Assembly: GCA_942492115.1 (NCBI GenBank)
Contig: CALODL010000010.1
Coordinates: 62,001 to 126,000 of the forward strand
Reading direction: 5' to 3'
Length of the DNA stretch: 64,000 nucleotides
DNA from: CALODL01 sp942492115
GTDB lineage: Bacteria; Planctomycetota; Phycisphaerae; UBA1845; CAIVHJ01
How positions within the stretch are numbered: position 1 is the first letter of the stretch; each line of letters begins with the position of its first letter. Positions 26,251 to 34,710 of this stretch are shown here, piece after piece. The notes under the pieces are model-generated. The model was not told the DNA's origin, made no database searches, and worked only from the letters and a program-made list of their open reading frames with translations. Position numbers and translations under genes: made by a program.

Positions 26251-26830
26251 CCGTACCACCTGCGCACGGATCAGCCAGCCGACAATACAACCAGGCCTTG
26301 GCCGCCATCCAATCGCGGTCGATGGTCCGTCGACCGGCCTCGAGCAGCGTGGCCACCTCACCGATGGCACAACCACCAAAAAACCGCAGTTCGACGATCC
26401 GCGCCTGGCGCTCGTTGATCTGGGCCAGTTCCTCGAGTGCCGCATCCAGCGCCAGGAGATCAACCTCCTGTCCGACGATGGGGGGATCCACCGCGTCCAA
26501 CGGCACACGCTCCATCTCTCCGCCACGCTTCTGTGCACGGCGTTCGCGGGCGTGGTCGATCAGAATCCGCCGGATGATCCTCGACGCGACGGCAAAGAAG
26601 TGCAGCCGGTCTTTCCAATCCGTTGAATGCTGATCAACGAGCTTGAGGTACGCCTCGTGGACCAGGGCGGTAGGCTGAAGTGTGTGACTGGCGCGCTCGG
26701 CGCTCAAGTGGGCAATCGCCAGACGCCGCATGTCATCGTAGATCGCGGCCATCAGCCGGTCGACAGCCGTGCGCTCGCCGGACGTCGCATTGCGGAGCAG
26801 CAGCGTGATATCGCCAGACGGGTTGGTCAT
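26243..26830 (-). CDS. ECF-like sigma factor (planctomycete sigma/kinase pair)
   Basis: The protein has 195 residues from the ATG at 26830; the ribosome site is weak. Region 2 is recognisable in RLMAAIYDDMRRLAIAHLSAE, TLQPTALVHEAYLKLVD and WKDRLHFFAVASRIIRRILID, with the basic RERRAQKRGG turn. Region 4 follows with LEELAQINERQARIVELRFFGG, VATLLEAGRRTIDRDW. No anti-sigma gene is nearby; instead the gene overlaps a transmembrane kinase gene. In this arrangement the sigma factor may be controlled by phosphorylation, which has been proposed for related planctomycete pairs. The perfect hairpin at 26886-26908 lies 56 bp upstream. Confidence 0.93.
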   Translation of the reverse strand: MTNPSGDITLLLRNATSGERTAVDRLMAAIYDDMRRLAIAHLSAERASHTLQPTALVHEAYLKLVDQHSTDWKDRLHFFAVASRIIRRILIDHARERRAQKRGGEMERVPLDAVDPPIVGQEVDLLALDAALEELAQINERQARIVELRFFGGCAIGEVATLLEAGRRTIDRDWMAAKAWLYCRLADPCAGGTDG

Positions 26831-26885
26831 GGTGCGTCGTTTCGCTCGTTGCCGAATCAGCCAGAACTCATGTGCACGTCAGGCC

Positions 26886-26908
26886 GGCCCGGACCGCTGG
26901 TCCGGGCC
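26886..26908. promoter_or_regulatory. Perfect 10-bp hairpin upstream of the sigma gene
   Basis: GGCCCGGACC (26886-26895) pairs with GGTCCGGGCC (26899-26908) around GCT. It has no T-run on either side. It lies 56 bp before the sigma start (minus strand) and 257 bp before the ankyrin gene (plus strand). It could be a leader structure, operator or terminator-like element. Apart from it, the rest of the 334-bp gap 26831-27164 shows only the ribosome site GAAGGAGG of the next gene. Confidence 0.45.
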
Positions 26909-27164
26909 GAACCCGATTGTACGCGCAGCCACTGCGACACTCCAAATGTCTCTACCCCACGCTGGTGAGAGGCTCGAATCCGACGGACCCCGCACACCAT
27001 GGTTGACTATTGTGTCATCGTTCTCGACAATCGGTCACGCGTATGAGGACGCTCCCGGTTCGCGGGAAGGGCAGCGCCCACCTCATGGTTAGAGCCTGCA
27101 CAATTTGACCACGACCACTTCGGCCCTGCAGCGAACCGGGGCATGATTCACGAAGGAGGTCGTT

Positions 27165-28631
27165 ATGTCCAGCCCATCCAGCCGGCCCATGCCGGGCGAT
27201 CGCATCAACCTGCAACACAAGAAGAAACTCGCCAAGGAACTGCTCAAGGCCGTTCAGCGCCTCGACGGTCAGCAGGCCTTGCGCTTCACCTGGAATGTCC
27301 CGCGCTTTCGCGGCCAGTCCGGACAGGATGTGATCCAGGCTGGCGTCAAGCTGTCCGACGCCCAGCATGTCATCGCCCGTGAGAGCGGCTTCGACAGCTG
27401 GCCGAAAATGGTCCACTACGTCGAACAACTCGATGCCGACCCACACGGGCCTGCTGCGGCCTTCGAAACCGCGGTGCGCGCGCTCATCCGCGGCGATGTC
27501 GACGAGTTGACACGCCTGCTGCGCGCCCATCCCTCTCTGGCGACGATGCGCTCGGCGCGGCAGCACCGTGCCGTGCTTCCGCATTACCTCGCGGCCAACG
27601 GCGTTGAAAACGAGAACCAGATCTCCCCGCCCAACGCCCCCGCCGTGGCCCGCGTGCTGTTCGACGCAGGCGCTGACGCGATCGTCGACACCACCGCCGA
27701 CATCTATGGTGGTGGCTCCGGCTCGACACCCCTGGTCGCCCTGGTCACCAGCGTCCATCCGCACCAGGCCGGCGTGCAGGCCGAACTCGTCCGACTGTTC
27801 TGCGCTGCCGGCGCCCGTGTCGACGGGATCGAGGACGACGGGATGCCCCTGACCTCGGCCCTCGGGTTCCGCTACCCCCGGGCCGCGGAGGCCCTTGCCG
27901 AGTGTGGAGCGCGCGTCGACAACCTGCCGACCGCGGCGGCGCTGGGGCGCAGCGATATCGTACGGCAGATGCTTGATCCTGGATGCGGTCGCTCGTCGAC
28001 AGCGTGCGCGTTTCACAACCCCGATCTGATCTTGCCGCACAGCACGGCGCCCCATCCTTCCGCGACGGTCGAGCAGGCCTTCGTCTTTGCCTGCATGGGC
28101 GGCCATCGCGACGTCGCGGCCAATCTACTGGACCACGGCGTCGACATCCATGCTGGCCCGCGCGCCGGCATCACCGCCCTGCACGAATCCGCCTATCAGG
28201 GCAATGCCGACATGGTTTTCTGGCTCCTCGACCGTGGCGCCGACCTGACCAGACGCGAGCAGCGCTGGGAATCGACCGCGATTGGCTGGGCCGACGGTGG
28301 TGGACACCCTGACCTGATCGACGCGTTGTTCCAACACCCTCACGTCGACTTCCTCGACGCCGTCGAATACCGCCGCTACGACCTGGTCGAGCGCAAGTTA
28401 CACGCCGATCCGACGCTGGCCAACGCTCCTGACCACCGTGGCGGCGCCCTGCGCCACGCCGCCTTCCTCGGTGACCTGCGGCTCGCGCGCCTCCTGATCG
28501 ACCACGGCGCGGATGTCACCCTGCGTAACGACACCGCGTTGTCTGCGCTCGATTATGCCCGCAAGGGTGGGCACCAGGACATGGTCGAGCTACTGCAATC
28601 CAAGTCGACGAACGACCGTAACAGCGCATGA
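27165..28631 (+). CDS. Ankyrin-repeat protein
   Basis: The protein has 488 residues. The ATG at 27165 follows GAAGGAGG by 6 nt. The N-terminal ~90 residues are a helical, basic region containing HVIARESGFDSWPKMVHYVE, a segment often seen before ankyrin arrays in proteins of this type. Ankyrin-like units start near residue 105 (GDVDELTRLLRAHPSLA) and continue to the end: ARVLFDAGADA, LVRLFCAAGARVDG, VFACMGGHRDVAANLLDHGVD, ALHESAYQGNADMVFWLLDRGADL, RHAAFLGDLRLARLLIDHGADV and ALDYARKGGHQDMVELL. There is no signal peptide, so it is cytosolic. It is probably a protein-protein interaction adaptor. It stands alone between a divergent sigma gene and a convergent reductase gene. Confidence 0.92.
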   Translation: MSSPSSRPMPGDRINLQHKKKLAKELLKAVQRLDGQQALRFTWNVPRFRGQSGQDVIQAGVKLSDAQHVIARESGFDSWPKMVHYVEQLDADPHGPAAAFETAVRALIRGDVDELTRLLRAHPSLATMRSARQHRAVLPHYLAANGVENENQISPPNAPAVARVLFDAGADAIVDTTADIYGGGSGSTPLVALVTSVHPHQAGVQAELVRLFCAAGARVDGIEDDGMPLTSALGFRYPRAAEALAECGARVDNLPTAAALGRSDIVRQMLDPGCGRSSTACAFHNPDLILPHSTAPHPSATVEQAFVFACMGGHRDVAANLLDHGVDIHAGPRAGITALHESAYQGNADMVFWLLDRGADLTRREQRWESTAIGWADGGGHPDLIDALFQHPHVDFLDAVEYRRYDLVERKLHADPTLANAPDHRGGALRHAAFLGDLRLARLLIDHGADVTLRNDTALSALDYARKGGHQDMVELLQSKSTNDRNSA

Positions 28632-28639
28632 GAACCTGG

Positions 28640-28860
28640 AAGAATGGAAGCTGAAAACCTTCGGGCGAAGCTCCTCCATTCTGCCGGAGGACGAAGATTC
28701 TCCGGAGCTCCAGGAAAGCGGTTGCGCAGGCCGAGTCGACTCAGGTAGCTTCGGAGCGGGCTCGGATGGCCGCTCCGCGAGAAAGCGAGCGCAACCAACG
28801 CCGAGCACACTCCGCGGCTGGAGCGGAGGAGAACTTCGCCCGGAGGCCTTCCACTTCGCC
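28640..28860. repeat. Long imperfect inverted repeat between convergent genes
   Basis: The left part around 28650-28685 (CGGGCGAAGCTCCTCC and neighbours) pairs imperfectly with the right part near 28825-28856 (GGAGGAGAACTTCGCCCG). Inner arms GGTTGCGC near 28719 and GCGCAACC near 28789 also pair. Both strands are free of stops for long stretches, so short spurious frames appear. It looks like a folded, possibly mobile intergenic element of about 220 bp. Confidence 0.45.
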
Positions 28861-28869
28861 CACAGCGTT

Positions 28870-29823
28870 TCATTCATCCCATAGATTGGCCACCGTATAC
28901 GTTGAGCCCTCGAGAGCCCAGAACGACCCGTTGACGTAACGGAAGTGACGGTCCAGAACGTTGATGCTGTCCATGTCTGCGGGGCTCAGTTGCAGTTCGG
29001 CGGCGCGCAGGTTCTGCTTCATCCGCTCAGGGTTGACCGACTTGGGAATCACCGACGTGCCGCGGCACAGCGCCCAGGCGATCAACACCTGCGCCGGCGA
29101 GGCGTTGTTGTTCTGCGCCACACGAACGATCTCGGGGTGCTCGAGCATATTCGGCTCGTCGGCGGCCTTCATTGACGGTGGCCGATCGAGTGAGCCGAGT
29201 GGCGAATAAGCGGTCGTCACCACGTCATTGGCGGCGCAGAACTCGACCAGCGCGGGCTGCTGCAGCAACGGATGCATCTCTACCTGATTGACCACCGGCT
29301 TGATCGCCGACGACCCGATCAGCCGCTCGAGTTTGACGCGACTGAAGTTCGATACGCCAATGTGCCTGCACAAGCCGGCCTCGACGCACGCTTCCAGCTG
29401 GCGCCACGTCGCCTCGAGCGGAATGTCCTTCAGGCTGACAAAATCCTCGGCCGCACGGGCACTGAGCACGCCCTTCTTGAGCGCGACCGGCCAGTGCATG
29501 AGGTACAGATCAAGGTAGTCCAGCTGCAGATCGCGCAGGCTCTGTTCGAGGGCGGGGCGCACGTCGGCCTCGGCATGCGCGTCATTCCACAACTTCGACG
29601 TGATCCATAACTGTTCCCGCGTCACGGCCCCGTCACCCAGTGCCCCGTGCAACGCCTGACCGATCTCGGCTTCATTGAGGTAGATCGCCGCGCAGTCGAT
29701 ATGGCGATAGCCCAACTGCAGCGCCGTCGTGATGGCATCGCCCACTACCCCCGGCTTTGACTTCCATGTCCCCAACCCCAACCCCGGCATCCGTGCTCCG
29801 TCAGGGAATTCATAGTGTTTCAC
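28870..29823 (-). CDS. Aldo/keto reductase
   Basis: The protein has 317 residues from MKHYEFPDGARMPGLGLGTW at 29823. It is a TIM-barrel NADPH-dependent reductase of carbonyl compounds. The catalytic tetrad is visible: Asp43 and Tyr48 in HIDCAAIYLN, Lys77 in ITSKLW and His110 in LYLMHWPV. Other family markers are GLCRHIGVSNFSRVKLERLI, NQVEMHPLLQQ and the cofactor-binding CRGTSVIPKSVNPERMKQN. The length is normal for the family and the C-terminal loop includes YVNGSFWALEGS. It resembles aldehyde reductase-type members of AKR family 1 or 4, but the substrate is uncertain. It is convergent with the ankyrin gene and has no close same-strand partner. Confidence 0.95.
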   Translation of the reverse strand: MKHYEFPDGARMPGLGLGTWKSKPGVVGDAITTALQLGYRHIDCAAIYLNEAEIGQALHGALGDGAVTREQLWITSKLWNDAHAEADVRPALEQSLRDLQLDYLDLYLMHWPVALKKGVLSARAAEDFVSLKDIPLEATWRQLEACVEAGLCRHIGVSNFSRVKLERLIGSSAIKPVVNQVEMHPLLQQPALVEFCAANDVVTTAYSPLGSLDRPPSMKAADEPNMLEHPEIVRVAQNNNASPAQVLIAWALCRGTSVIPKSVNPERMKQNLRAAELQLSPADMDSINVLDRHFRYVNGSFWALEGSTYTVANLWDE

Positions 29824-29989
29824 GTGTCACTCCTCATCCACGATGTGTCATTCATCAGTTCATGGCCGGTTGTGGTGTAAACCTGCCTGCTTTGAGATCG
29901 ACCTGATCACGACGTCTCTCGGGAGCGCCGCCCGGGCTACAACCCGGTCGATGCGCTGTATATCTCGAGTATCCGTGTCGTACACAATG

Positions 29990-30223
29990 TCAAGAAAACA
30001 ACCTGAACCACCAGCGCCGCCTGATCAGAGCAACGGCATCTGTGGAATCGACGTGTGTCAGCTTGCGCGCACGGCCGATGTGCCGCCGGCAGAACCACAT
30101 CAGCCCGCGTGGGTGACCTGTTGTCCCTTCGGGCAGCGGCTCATAATCCCTGAACGGAACCAACCCGCCTCCGGAATCGTCCATGCATTCTCTGTCACAC
30201 ACCTCACACCGCGGAGGCATCAT
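29990..30223 (-). CDS. Small zinc-finger-like protein of unknown function
   Basis: The gene encodes 77 residues. The ATG at 30223 is preceded by AAGGAG with a 7-nt gap, better than the upstream TTG at 30244. The sequence starts MMPPRCEVCDREC and later has WFCRRHIGRA, so Cys-x2-Cys, a nearby Cys and Cys-x2-His could bind one zinc. The middle contains DYEPLPEGTTGHPRGL. It ends with a basic RRRWWFRLF tail that could touch a membrane or nucleic acid. No signal peptide is present. I do not know the family, but the ribosome site and motif order support a true gene. Confidence 0.7.
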   Translation of the reverse strand: MMPPRCEVCDRECMDDSGGGLVPFRDYEPLPEGTTGHPRGLMWFCRRHIGRARKLTHVDSTDAVALIRRRWWFRLFS

Positions 30224-30253
30224 CTGCAGACTCCTTGACTGCATCAGCGAACA

Positions 30254-30451
30254 TCATGTGCTTGGCATGATAGCACACACTGCGTGGTGGCCCACATACT
30301 GGTCGGGAACAGCGGGACAGTTAAATCCCCAGCAGTAGTTGGTCACTGCACGCAGTAGGTGCGTCACGATCAGTCCGAGTGAATCGCTGGGGGCGATCGA
30401 GCGGCCGAAGAATGGCACTCCCTGGGAACTGCGGCTCGCTGACGGGGTCAT
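30254..30451 (-). CDS. Possible small protein of unknown function
   Basis: A 65-residue frame starts with an ATG two bases after the stop of the zinc-ribbon membrane gene. It reads MTPSASRSSQGVPFFGRS and contains a hydrophobic segment SLGLIVTHLLRAVTNYCWGF. The composition is protein-like, but no ribosome site or family supports it. It may be a downstream coupled gene or chance reading. Confidence 0.3.
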   Translation of the reverse strand: MTPSASRSSQGVPFFGRSIAPSDSLGLIVTHLLRAVTNYCWGFNCPAVPDQYVGHHAVCAIMPST

Positions 30452-30453
30452 CG

Positions 30454-30873
30454 TTACATCCACGTCTTCCGCAGCGATGATGTCGAATACTTCGCACCGC
30501 ATTCGGGACAGCGTCCGGCAGGAGGAAGTCCCGCGAGCGAGTACAAACACCCGGGGCACCGGCGGCAGCCTCCCTGCACAACCTCATCGCGGAAGCGATT
30601 TCGCCGCGCGAGGAAAACGAAACCGGTCAACACCGCGCAGTAGAAGCCTGGAAGAAACAAAAGGATGTGAACAAGTGGTGAAGTCGTCACTGCACGGGCC
30701 AGTAGACTGGCGGCCAGGAAGGTGATCGCGACTGCACCCATGCCCCTGGGAAAGAGAAAATGAGCTGCGACCGGCGCAGAGGGTCGACTTCGCGCGGTCT
30801 TGTGCTTTGCGACAAGCACCGCACAGCAAAACACCGCCAGCGTACTGAACAACATCCAGCGCATCGTACGCAT
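30454..30873 (-). CDS. Small membrane protein with C-terminal zinc ribbon
   Basis: The protein has 139 residues from the ATG at 30873; later ATGs at residues 4 and 7 are possible because no ribosome site is visible. Two to three hydrophobic segments (WMLFSTLAVFCCAVLVA, GAVAITFLAASLLARAV, LLFLPGFYCAVLTGFVFLA) are followed by a soluble tail with CRRCPGCLYSLAGLPPAGRC and PECG. The CPxC...CPECG pattern is the zinc ribbon that occurs on many planctomycete membrane proteins, usually with unknown function. A similar ribbon pair is found on the protein at 33709-34710, so the two may be functionally related. Confidence 0.78.
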   Translation of the reverse strand: MRTMRWMLFSTLAVFCCAVLVAKHKTARSRPSAPVAAHFLFPRGMGAVAITFLAASLLARAVTTSPLVHILLFLPGFYCAVLTGFVFLARRNRFRDEVVQGGCRRCPGCLYSLAGLPPAGRCPECGAKYSTSSLRKTWM

Positions 30874-31044
30874 TGTAACACAGAATACGCTTCCGCTGCT
30901 TGGTCACAGCCGACGAGAACGATCGTTGCTGGCGCGATTGCTGACGACCACAAGTGGAATCGTCCCAACCCGGCGCCAGCACACCCGTTCACACGTCTTC
31001 AATCATTGATCATTTCATGACCCGCGCCCGACATGACTGCTTGA

Positions 31045-31266
31045 TCAAGGTTTGATCCGCAACTGGGTCAGGCCGGGATCGTCATCCAGGGGTTCAATGT
31101 GACCGACCGACTCACAGCCGATTTCGCGTGCCTTGAACTTCGGCGAGCCACGCAGGATCGCCACCATGGTCTCGGCCAGATGGTGCGCCCGCTCGCCCGT
31201 CAGCAGTTCTGTGTCCTTCGAGTGGTAAACCACTTGAAACGTCATCGTCGCCGTGAACTCAGGCAC
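31045..31266 (-). CDS. Small protein of unknown function
   Basis: The gene encodes 73 residues. A GTG at 31266 has GGAG 8 nt ahead; an ATG at 31245 is an alternative. Upstream in-frame sequence is Cys/Arg-rich and less protein-like. The protein reads PEFTATMTFQVVYHSKD, then LTGERAHHLAETMVAIL and a mixed strand/turn C-terminus ending LTQLRIKP. It is divergent from the TetR regulator at 31517, with only 250 bp between them. I recognise no family. Confidence 0.5.
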   Translation of the reverse strand: MPEFTATMTFQVVYHSKDTELLTGERAHHLAETMVAILRGSPKFKAREIGCESVGHIEPLDDDPGLTQLRIKP

Positions 31267-31481
31267 TGTGAATGCTCCGCGGTAGTGATGTTGCTTACGC
31301 GAACCCCTTGTCCAGCAACCACCCTGAGATTCTACAAGACCGATCGCTCGCGAGCCGATCTCGAAGTCCTCGTGGCCAGGGCTAGCGCAGAGCCAAGGGC
31401 ATGCCCCTGAAATCGCGTCTGTCCCCCAGATCGTGGTGAAATCACCGTGCAAGCGCCGAATAGCACAGTCAGGCTTCGTAT

Positions 31482-31511
31482 TTGACATATTTCAATCAAA
31501 TGATTAAATTG
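31482..31511 (+). promoter_or_regulatory. Promoter and overlapping operator of the TetR gene
   Basis: TTGACA (31482-31487) and TAAATT (31505-31510) are separated by 17 bp, close to a sigma-70-type promoter. A 19-bp imperfect palindrome CAATCAAATGATTAAATTG (31493-31511; 14 of 19 positions symmetric) covers the -10 region. The ATG is at 31517, so initiation about 7 nt past the -10 would give a leaderless transcript. The regulator probably represses its own gene. Confidence 0.5.
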
Positions 31512-31516
31512 GTTGT

Positions 31517-32233
31517 ATGAATAAACCGGAGCGTCCCCGGGTTGCGGATTCACGGAAGCGGATCGTGGCTGCTGCCCGCCGGCTTTTTGCAGCGCACGGT
31601 GTGGGCGCGGTGTCCATACGGTCTGTTGTTCGGGAAAGCGGCGTGAACGTCGCTGCCGTCCATTACCACTTCGGCTCGAAGGAAGGGCTTGTTCGCGCGG
31701 TGTTTCTACAGGCGAGTGCCCGGTTGAACGCTGATCGTGCGGCCCATCTCGAACGGGCAATTGCACACCAGGGCGACAGCGTCCTGCCCGTACGCGATAT
31801 CCTCAACGCACTCTATTGGCCGCTGTTTCGCCCGTTTGGAATCAAAGGAAGCGATGAACTGGCTGATGAGTTCTCCTTTTTGGCGCAGCTTTCGCTGGAT
31901 CCATCCGCCATGACTCAACGCATACTCGATGAGCACGAACAGGATGTTCGAATCCTGTTCGATGAACACTTCAGGCGCGCACTGCCGGGCGTGCCTGCTG
32001 GCGAAGTCCAACTGCGCATCGGTTGCTCGAACGCGGCAGCATGGGGCCTCATTGGAGAGCCACGCATGCTTGAACGCATGTTTGCGTCGAAGCAGCGACA
32101 ACCGACACTGCAACAGGTATTCAGCGCCTTCCTCCGTTTTGCGGTTGCTGGGATGACCCAACAAGCAACGTGTGACACACAACAGACACAGAACCGCAGG
32201 GGCGCAGCCGCGTCGGCTGCACAGCGCAAGTGA
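31517..32233 (+). CDS. TetR/AcrR-family transcriptional regulator
   Basis: The protein has 238 residues from the ATG at 31517. The N-terminal helix-turn-helix is typical: RIVAAARRLFAAHGVGAVSI, then RSVVRESGVNVAAVHYHFGSKEGLV. The recognition helix region AAVHYHFGSK is intact. The C-terminal ligand-binding domain is helical (YWPLFRPFGI, EFSFLAQLSLDPSAM, LRIGCSNAAAWGLIG), and the final ~25 residues are Gln/Arg/Ala-rich and probably disordered. It resembles the CerR/YbiH-like group in the way the second domain is arranged, without a known ligand. The alpha/beta hydrolase gene starts 68 bp downstream and is the most likely co-regulated target. The palindrome over its promoter supports autorepression. 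Confidence 0.93.
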   Translation: MNKPERPRVADSRKRIVAAARRLFAAHGVGAVSIRSVVRESGVNVAAVHYHFGSKEGLVRAVFLQASARLNADRAAHLERAIAHQGDSVLPVRDILNALYWPLFRPFGIKGSDELADEFSFLAQLSLDPSAMTQRILDEHEQDVRILFDEHFRRALPGVPAGEVQLRIGCSNAAAWGLIGEPRMLERMFASKQRQPTLQQVFSAFLRFAVAGMTQQATCDTQQTQNRRGAAASAAQRK

Positions 32234-32301
32234 GTTCCACGTCCGGTGCCGCGCGCATCACGGACTCAACACAGGTGGTCAACCACGAAGGAACGTTTCA
32301 G

Positions 32302-33642
32302 ATGAAAGCATCGTACACTGCAGTCCTGTACATTCTGGTTTTCGGGTCTTTTGTCGTCACCACCACACGTGCCGAGGACCACTCCTCGATCGCAGGCTGC
32401 TGGATTGGGACGCTCACGCTGGAGGGTGAATCACTTGGTATTTCAGGCCACATCGAAAGACAAGAGGGGCAATTGACGGGTGTGTTCGACGTACCGGAGA
32501 TCGGCAACTACGGCATGGTGTTCGACACAATCCGAGTGGACGGATCAACTGTCCGCATGACCGGCGGTGTCGGGCGCAACCGGCTGAGTCTGGAAGTGAA
32601 ATCAACAACAGCCGGACTTGCCGGCGTCTGGCGCACCGGCCCAATGTCGGGCACAATGACCCTCGAGCGCTGTGCGCTCCCCGCTGCACCCGGCGTTGCC
32701 AGAGAAGATGTCACGTTTTCGAACGGCAGCATCCACCTGGCAGGAACACTTGTCACACCCGCTGGCCCTGGCCCGTTTCCAACCATTGTCTGGACACACG
32801 GCAGCGGGAACGTAACCCGCACCGATTGGATCTACTCCAGGTGGGTCAACGTGCTCGCGCGTCACGGCGTTGCATCATTGATTTACGACAAACGCGGACA
32901 CGGCAAATCGAATGGCCTGGAGTCTGAAGCGACGTTGCACGACCTCGCTGGAGATCTGCTGGCGGGCGTGGCGTTGGCCAAAGAACGGGGAAACGTCGAT
33001 GCACAGAGGATCGGTGTTGCGGGCCTCAGCCAGGGAGGGTGGATCGCCCCACTTGCCGCGTCTCTATCGACTGACATTGCCTTCGTCATCGTTGAATCGG
33101 CATCAGGCGTGCCGGCGGATGAGCAGGACTTGTTCGTGCAGTCGAACGTTTTGCGGGACAAAGGCATTGCGGAACAGGACGTTTCGAAGATCATCGCGCT
33201 GCGCTCCGCTCTTTTTGGCTACTACCGGTCAGGTGAAGGGAAGTCGATTCTCGAATCACAGCTCGAGGCTGCGGCTGACGAGCCGTGGTACGACAAGGGC
33301 AACTTCCCAGCGCTCCCCCTGCCCGAACCCGGCGTCCACACGCAACGCACATTCAATCGATTCGACATCGACGTGGTGGGTGTCTGGCAGAACATCAGAG
33401 TCCCCGTCCTGGCCGTGTGGGGAGAGCAGGACCGCATCGTTCCGGCGGAAAAAAGCCGAGACATTATCAGCGCGGCATTGGATCGAGCCGGCAACAAGAA
33501 CGCTAGTTTCCACACGTTCCCCAACGGTACACATCAACTGACCTATGCCAAGTTCACCAAGGATCCCTGGCGCCAGCGCCGGATCATCCCGCAATGGCCG
33601 ACCCTCTTGTGTGAGTGGGTCACCACGCATGTCGCGGAGTAG
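32302..33642 (+). CDS. Secreted alpha/beta hydrolase with N-terminal beta domain
   Basis: The protein has 446 residues. I used the ATG at 32302, with AAGGA 9 nt ahead; the longer frame from 32230 lacks a site and would bury the signal peptide (AVLYILVFGSFVVTTTRAED). Residues ~25-125 are a beta domain (GCWIGTLTLEGESLGIS, LTGVFDVPEIG) of the kind found ahead of some esterases. The hydrolase fold follows: an oxyanion region TIVWTHGSGNVTRTDW, YDKRGHGKS, the nucleophile elbow GLSQGGW, the acid in WGEQDRIVP and His in FPNGTHQL. This is a complete catalytic triad. It is likely an esterase or peptidase-like hydrolase outside the cytoplasm, controlled by the TetR regulator upstream. Confidence 0.9.
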   Translation: MKASYTAVLYILVFGSFVVTTTRAEDHSSIAGCWIGTLTLEGESLGISGHIERQEGQLTGVFDVPEIGNYGMVFDTIRVDGSTVRMTGGVGRNRLSLEVKSTTAGLAGVWRTGPMSGTMTLERCALPAAPGVAREDVTFSNGSIHLAGTLVTPAGPGPFPTIVWTHGSGNVTRTDWIYSRWVNVLARHGVASLIYDKRGHGKSNGLESEATLHDLAGDLLAGVALAKERGNVDAQRIGVAGLSQGGWIAPLAASLSTDIAFVIVESASGVPADEQDLFVQSNVLRDKGIAEQDVSKIIALRSALFGYYRSGEGKSILESQLEAAADEPWYDKGNFPALPLPEPGVHTQRTFNRFDIDVVGVWQNIRVPVLAVWGEQDRIVPAEKSRDIISAALDRAGNKNASFHTFPNGTHQLTYAKFTKDPWRQRRIIPQWPTLLCEWVTTHVAE

Positions 33643-33708
33643 GTCTCGTCCCCCGAACAGTCCTTTCGGTGTACCAACACAAGACCCTGACAAGCATCTC
33701 GAGTTGAT

Positions 33709-34710
33709 TCAATTGAAGAACGTGTCGGCGTACCGCGTAATCCAGAACACGATGGAACCATTGAACTGGAACACCAGGAAGAATACGAGCGTCGCCAGCA
33801 CTGCCGCCGTCTGGCACGACAGGGCCACGGCCAGGGCATGCGGCATTTTGAGATAGTCGCGATACGCGACCCAGATCGAACGGCAAATGATTGTAAGAGC
33901 GACAAACAACGGAATGCTCGCCACTGTGATCATGGTCTCGAATGAGATGCGCACGCGGACCAAGGTGGCGACGACTTCCATGATGACCCCTCCAAGTCCG
34001 ACGATCAGCGGCATGACCAGTGTCGGCCCCATGACGGCATAGGCCCACACGCGCATGATGTGGCCACTGCGCAGCCGGCAGCGCTGCATCGATTGCCTCA
34101 GGAGCAACAGCGCGCCCAGGGACGCCGCAGACCACACCGGAATGATCGGAATCCAGATCCCAAGCATGGTTTCGATTCCGCCACCATAGAACACCCAACG
34201 CCAACGCATCAGACAGTCCACCAGTTCGATGGCCGCAAACGCCCCGGCCATACTGACCAGGAATAGAGCTCCAGCCAGGACGCCCAGCCACGCCAGCGCC
34301 GGGACTGACAGGACGTCATGGAGGTTGAGGGACGTCCACAGCCGAACCGGCCGCATGGACCGCCGGATGCTGTGCAGCAAGGATCCGACAAACCGGGTGC
34401 GCCACATGTGCTCGAACAGTCGACTGCGCTGCACCCTGAAGTGATCGAGGGCTTGCTGCCACGTGAAGGCCCGTCCGCACTCCGGACAGTTGGTCGAGCG
34501 CAGACCGCGCAACAGGTAGTGGCAACCCGGACACTTCAACTCTTCGACGGGCACCAGAATCGCCCAGTCGAGATCGAGGGCACATTCGGGACAGAGTGCT
34601 GCCGTACAACCGCGCAGCGCGCCGCCACAGCGCGGACAGGCCACATCGAAAGGAATGTCATCCCAATCGGGAACCTGGGGGCTGGAACTGTGGGCACGCG
34701 CGATGCTCAT
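33709..34710 (-). CDS. Multi-pass membrane protein with two N-terminal zinc ribbons
   Basis: The protein has 333 residues from the ATG at 34710 (a GTG at 34716 adds two residues). Two zinc ribbons come first: CPRCGGALRGCTAALCPEC near residue 25 and CPGCHYLLRGLRSTNCPECG near 60. A basic stretch (FRVQRSRLFEHMWRTRF) and about six transmembrane helices follow (ALAWLGVLAGALFLVSMAG, WIPIIPVWSAASLGALLLL, VMGPTLVMPLIVGLGGVIM, MITVASIPLFVALTIIC, VALSCQTAAVLATLVFFLV). This ribbon/membrane architecture is common in planctomycetes and has no assigned function. It is convergent with the hydrolase gene and has no same-strand partner. Confidence 0.85.
   Translation of the reverse strand: MSIARAHSSSPQVPDWDDIPFDVACPRCGGALRGCTAALCPECALDLDWAILVPVEELKCPGCHYLLRGLRSTNCPECGRAFTWQQALDHFRVQRSRLFEHMWRTRFVGSLLHSIRRSMRPVRLWTSLNLHDVLSVPALAWLGVLAGALFLVSMAGAFAAIELVDCLMRWRWVFYGGGIETMLGIWIPIIPVWSAASLGALLLLRQSMQRCRLRSGHIMRVWAYAVMGPTLVMPLIVGLGGVIMEVVATLVRVRISFETMITVASIPLFVALTIICRSIWVAYRDYLKMPHALAVALSCQTAAVLATLVFFLVFQFNGSIVFWITRYADTFFN

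Noticed and set aside
26960..26985. tRNA-like T-loop sequence GGCTCGAATCCGAC
   Set aside because: No acceptor, D or anticodon arms can be formed around it.
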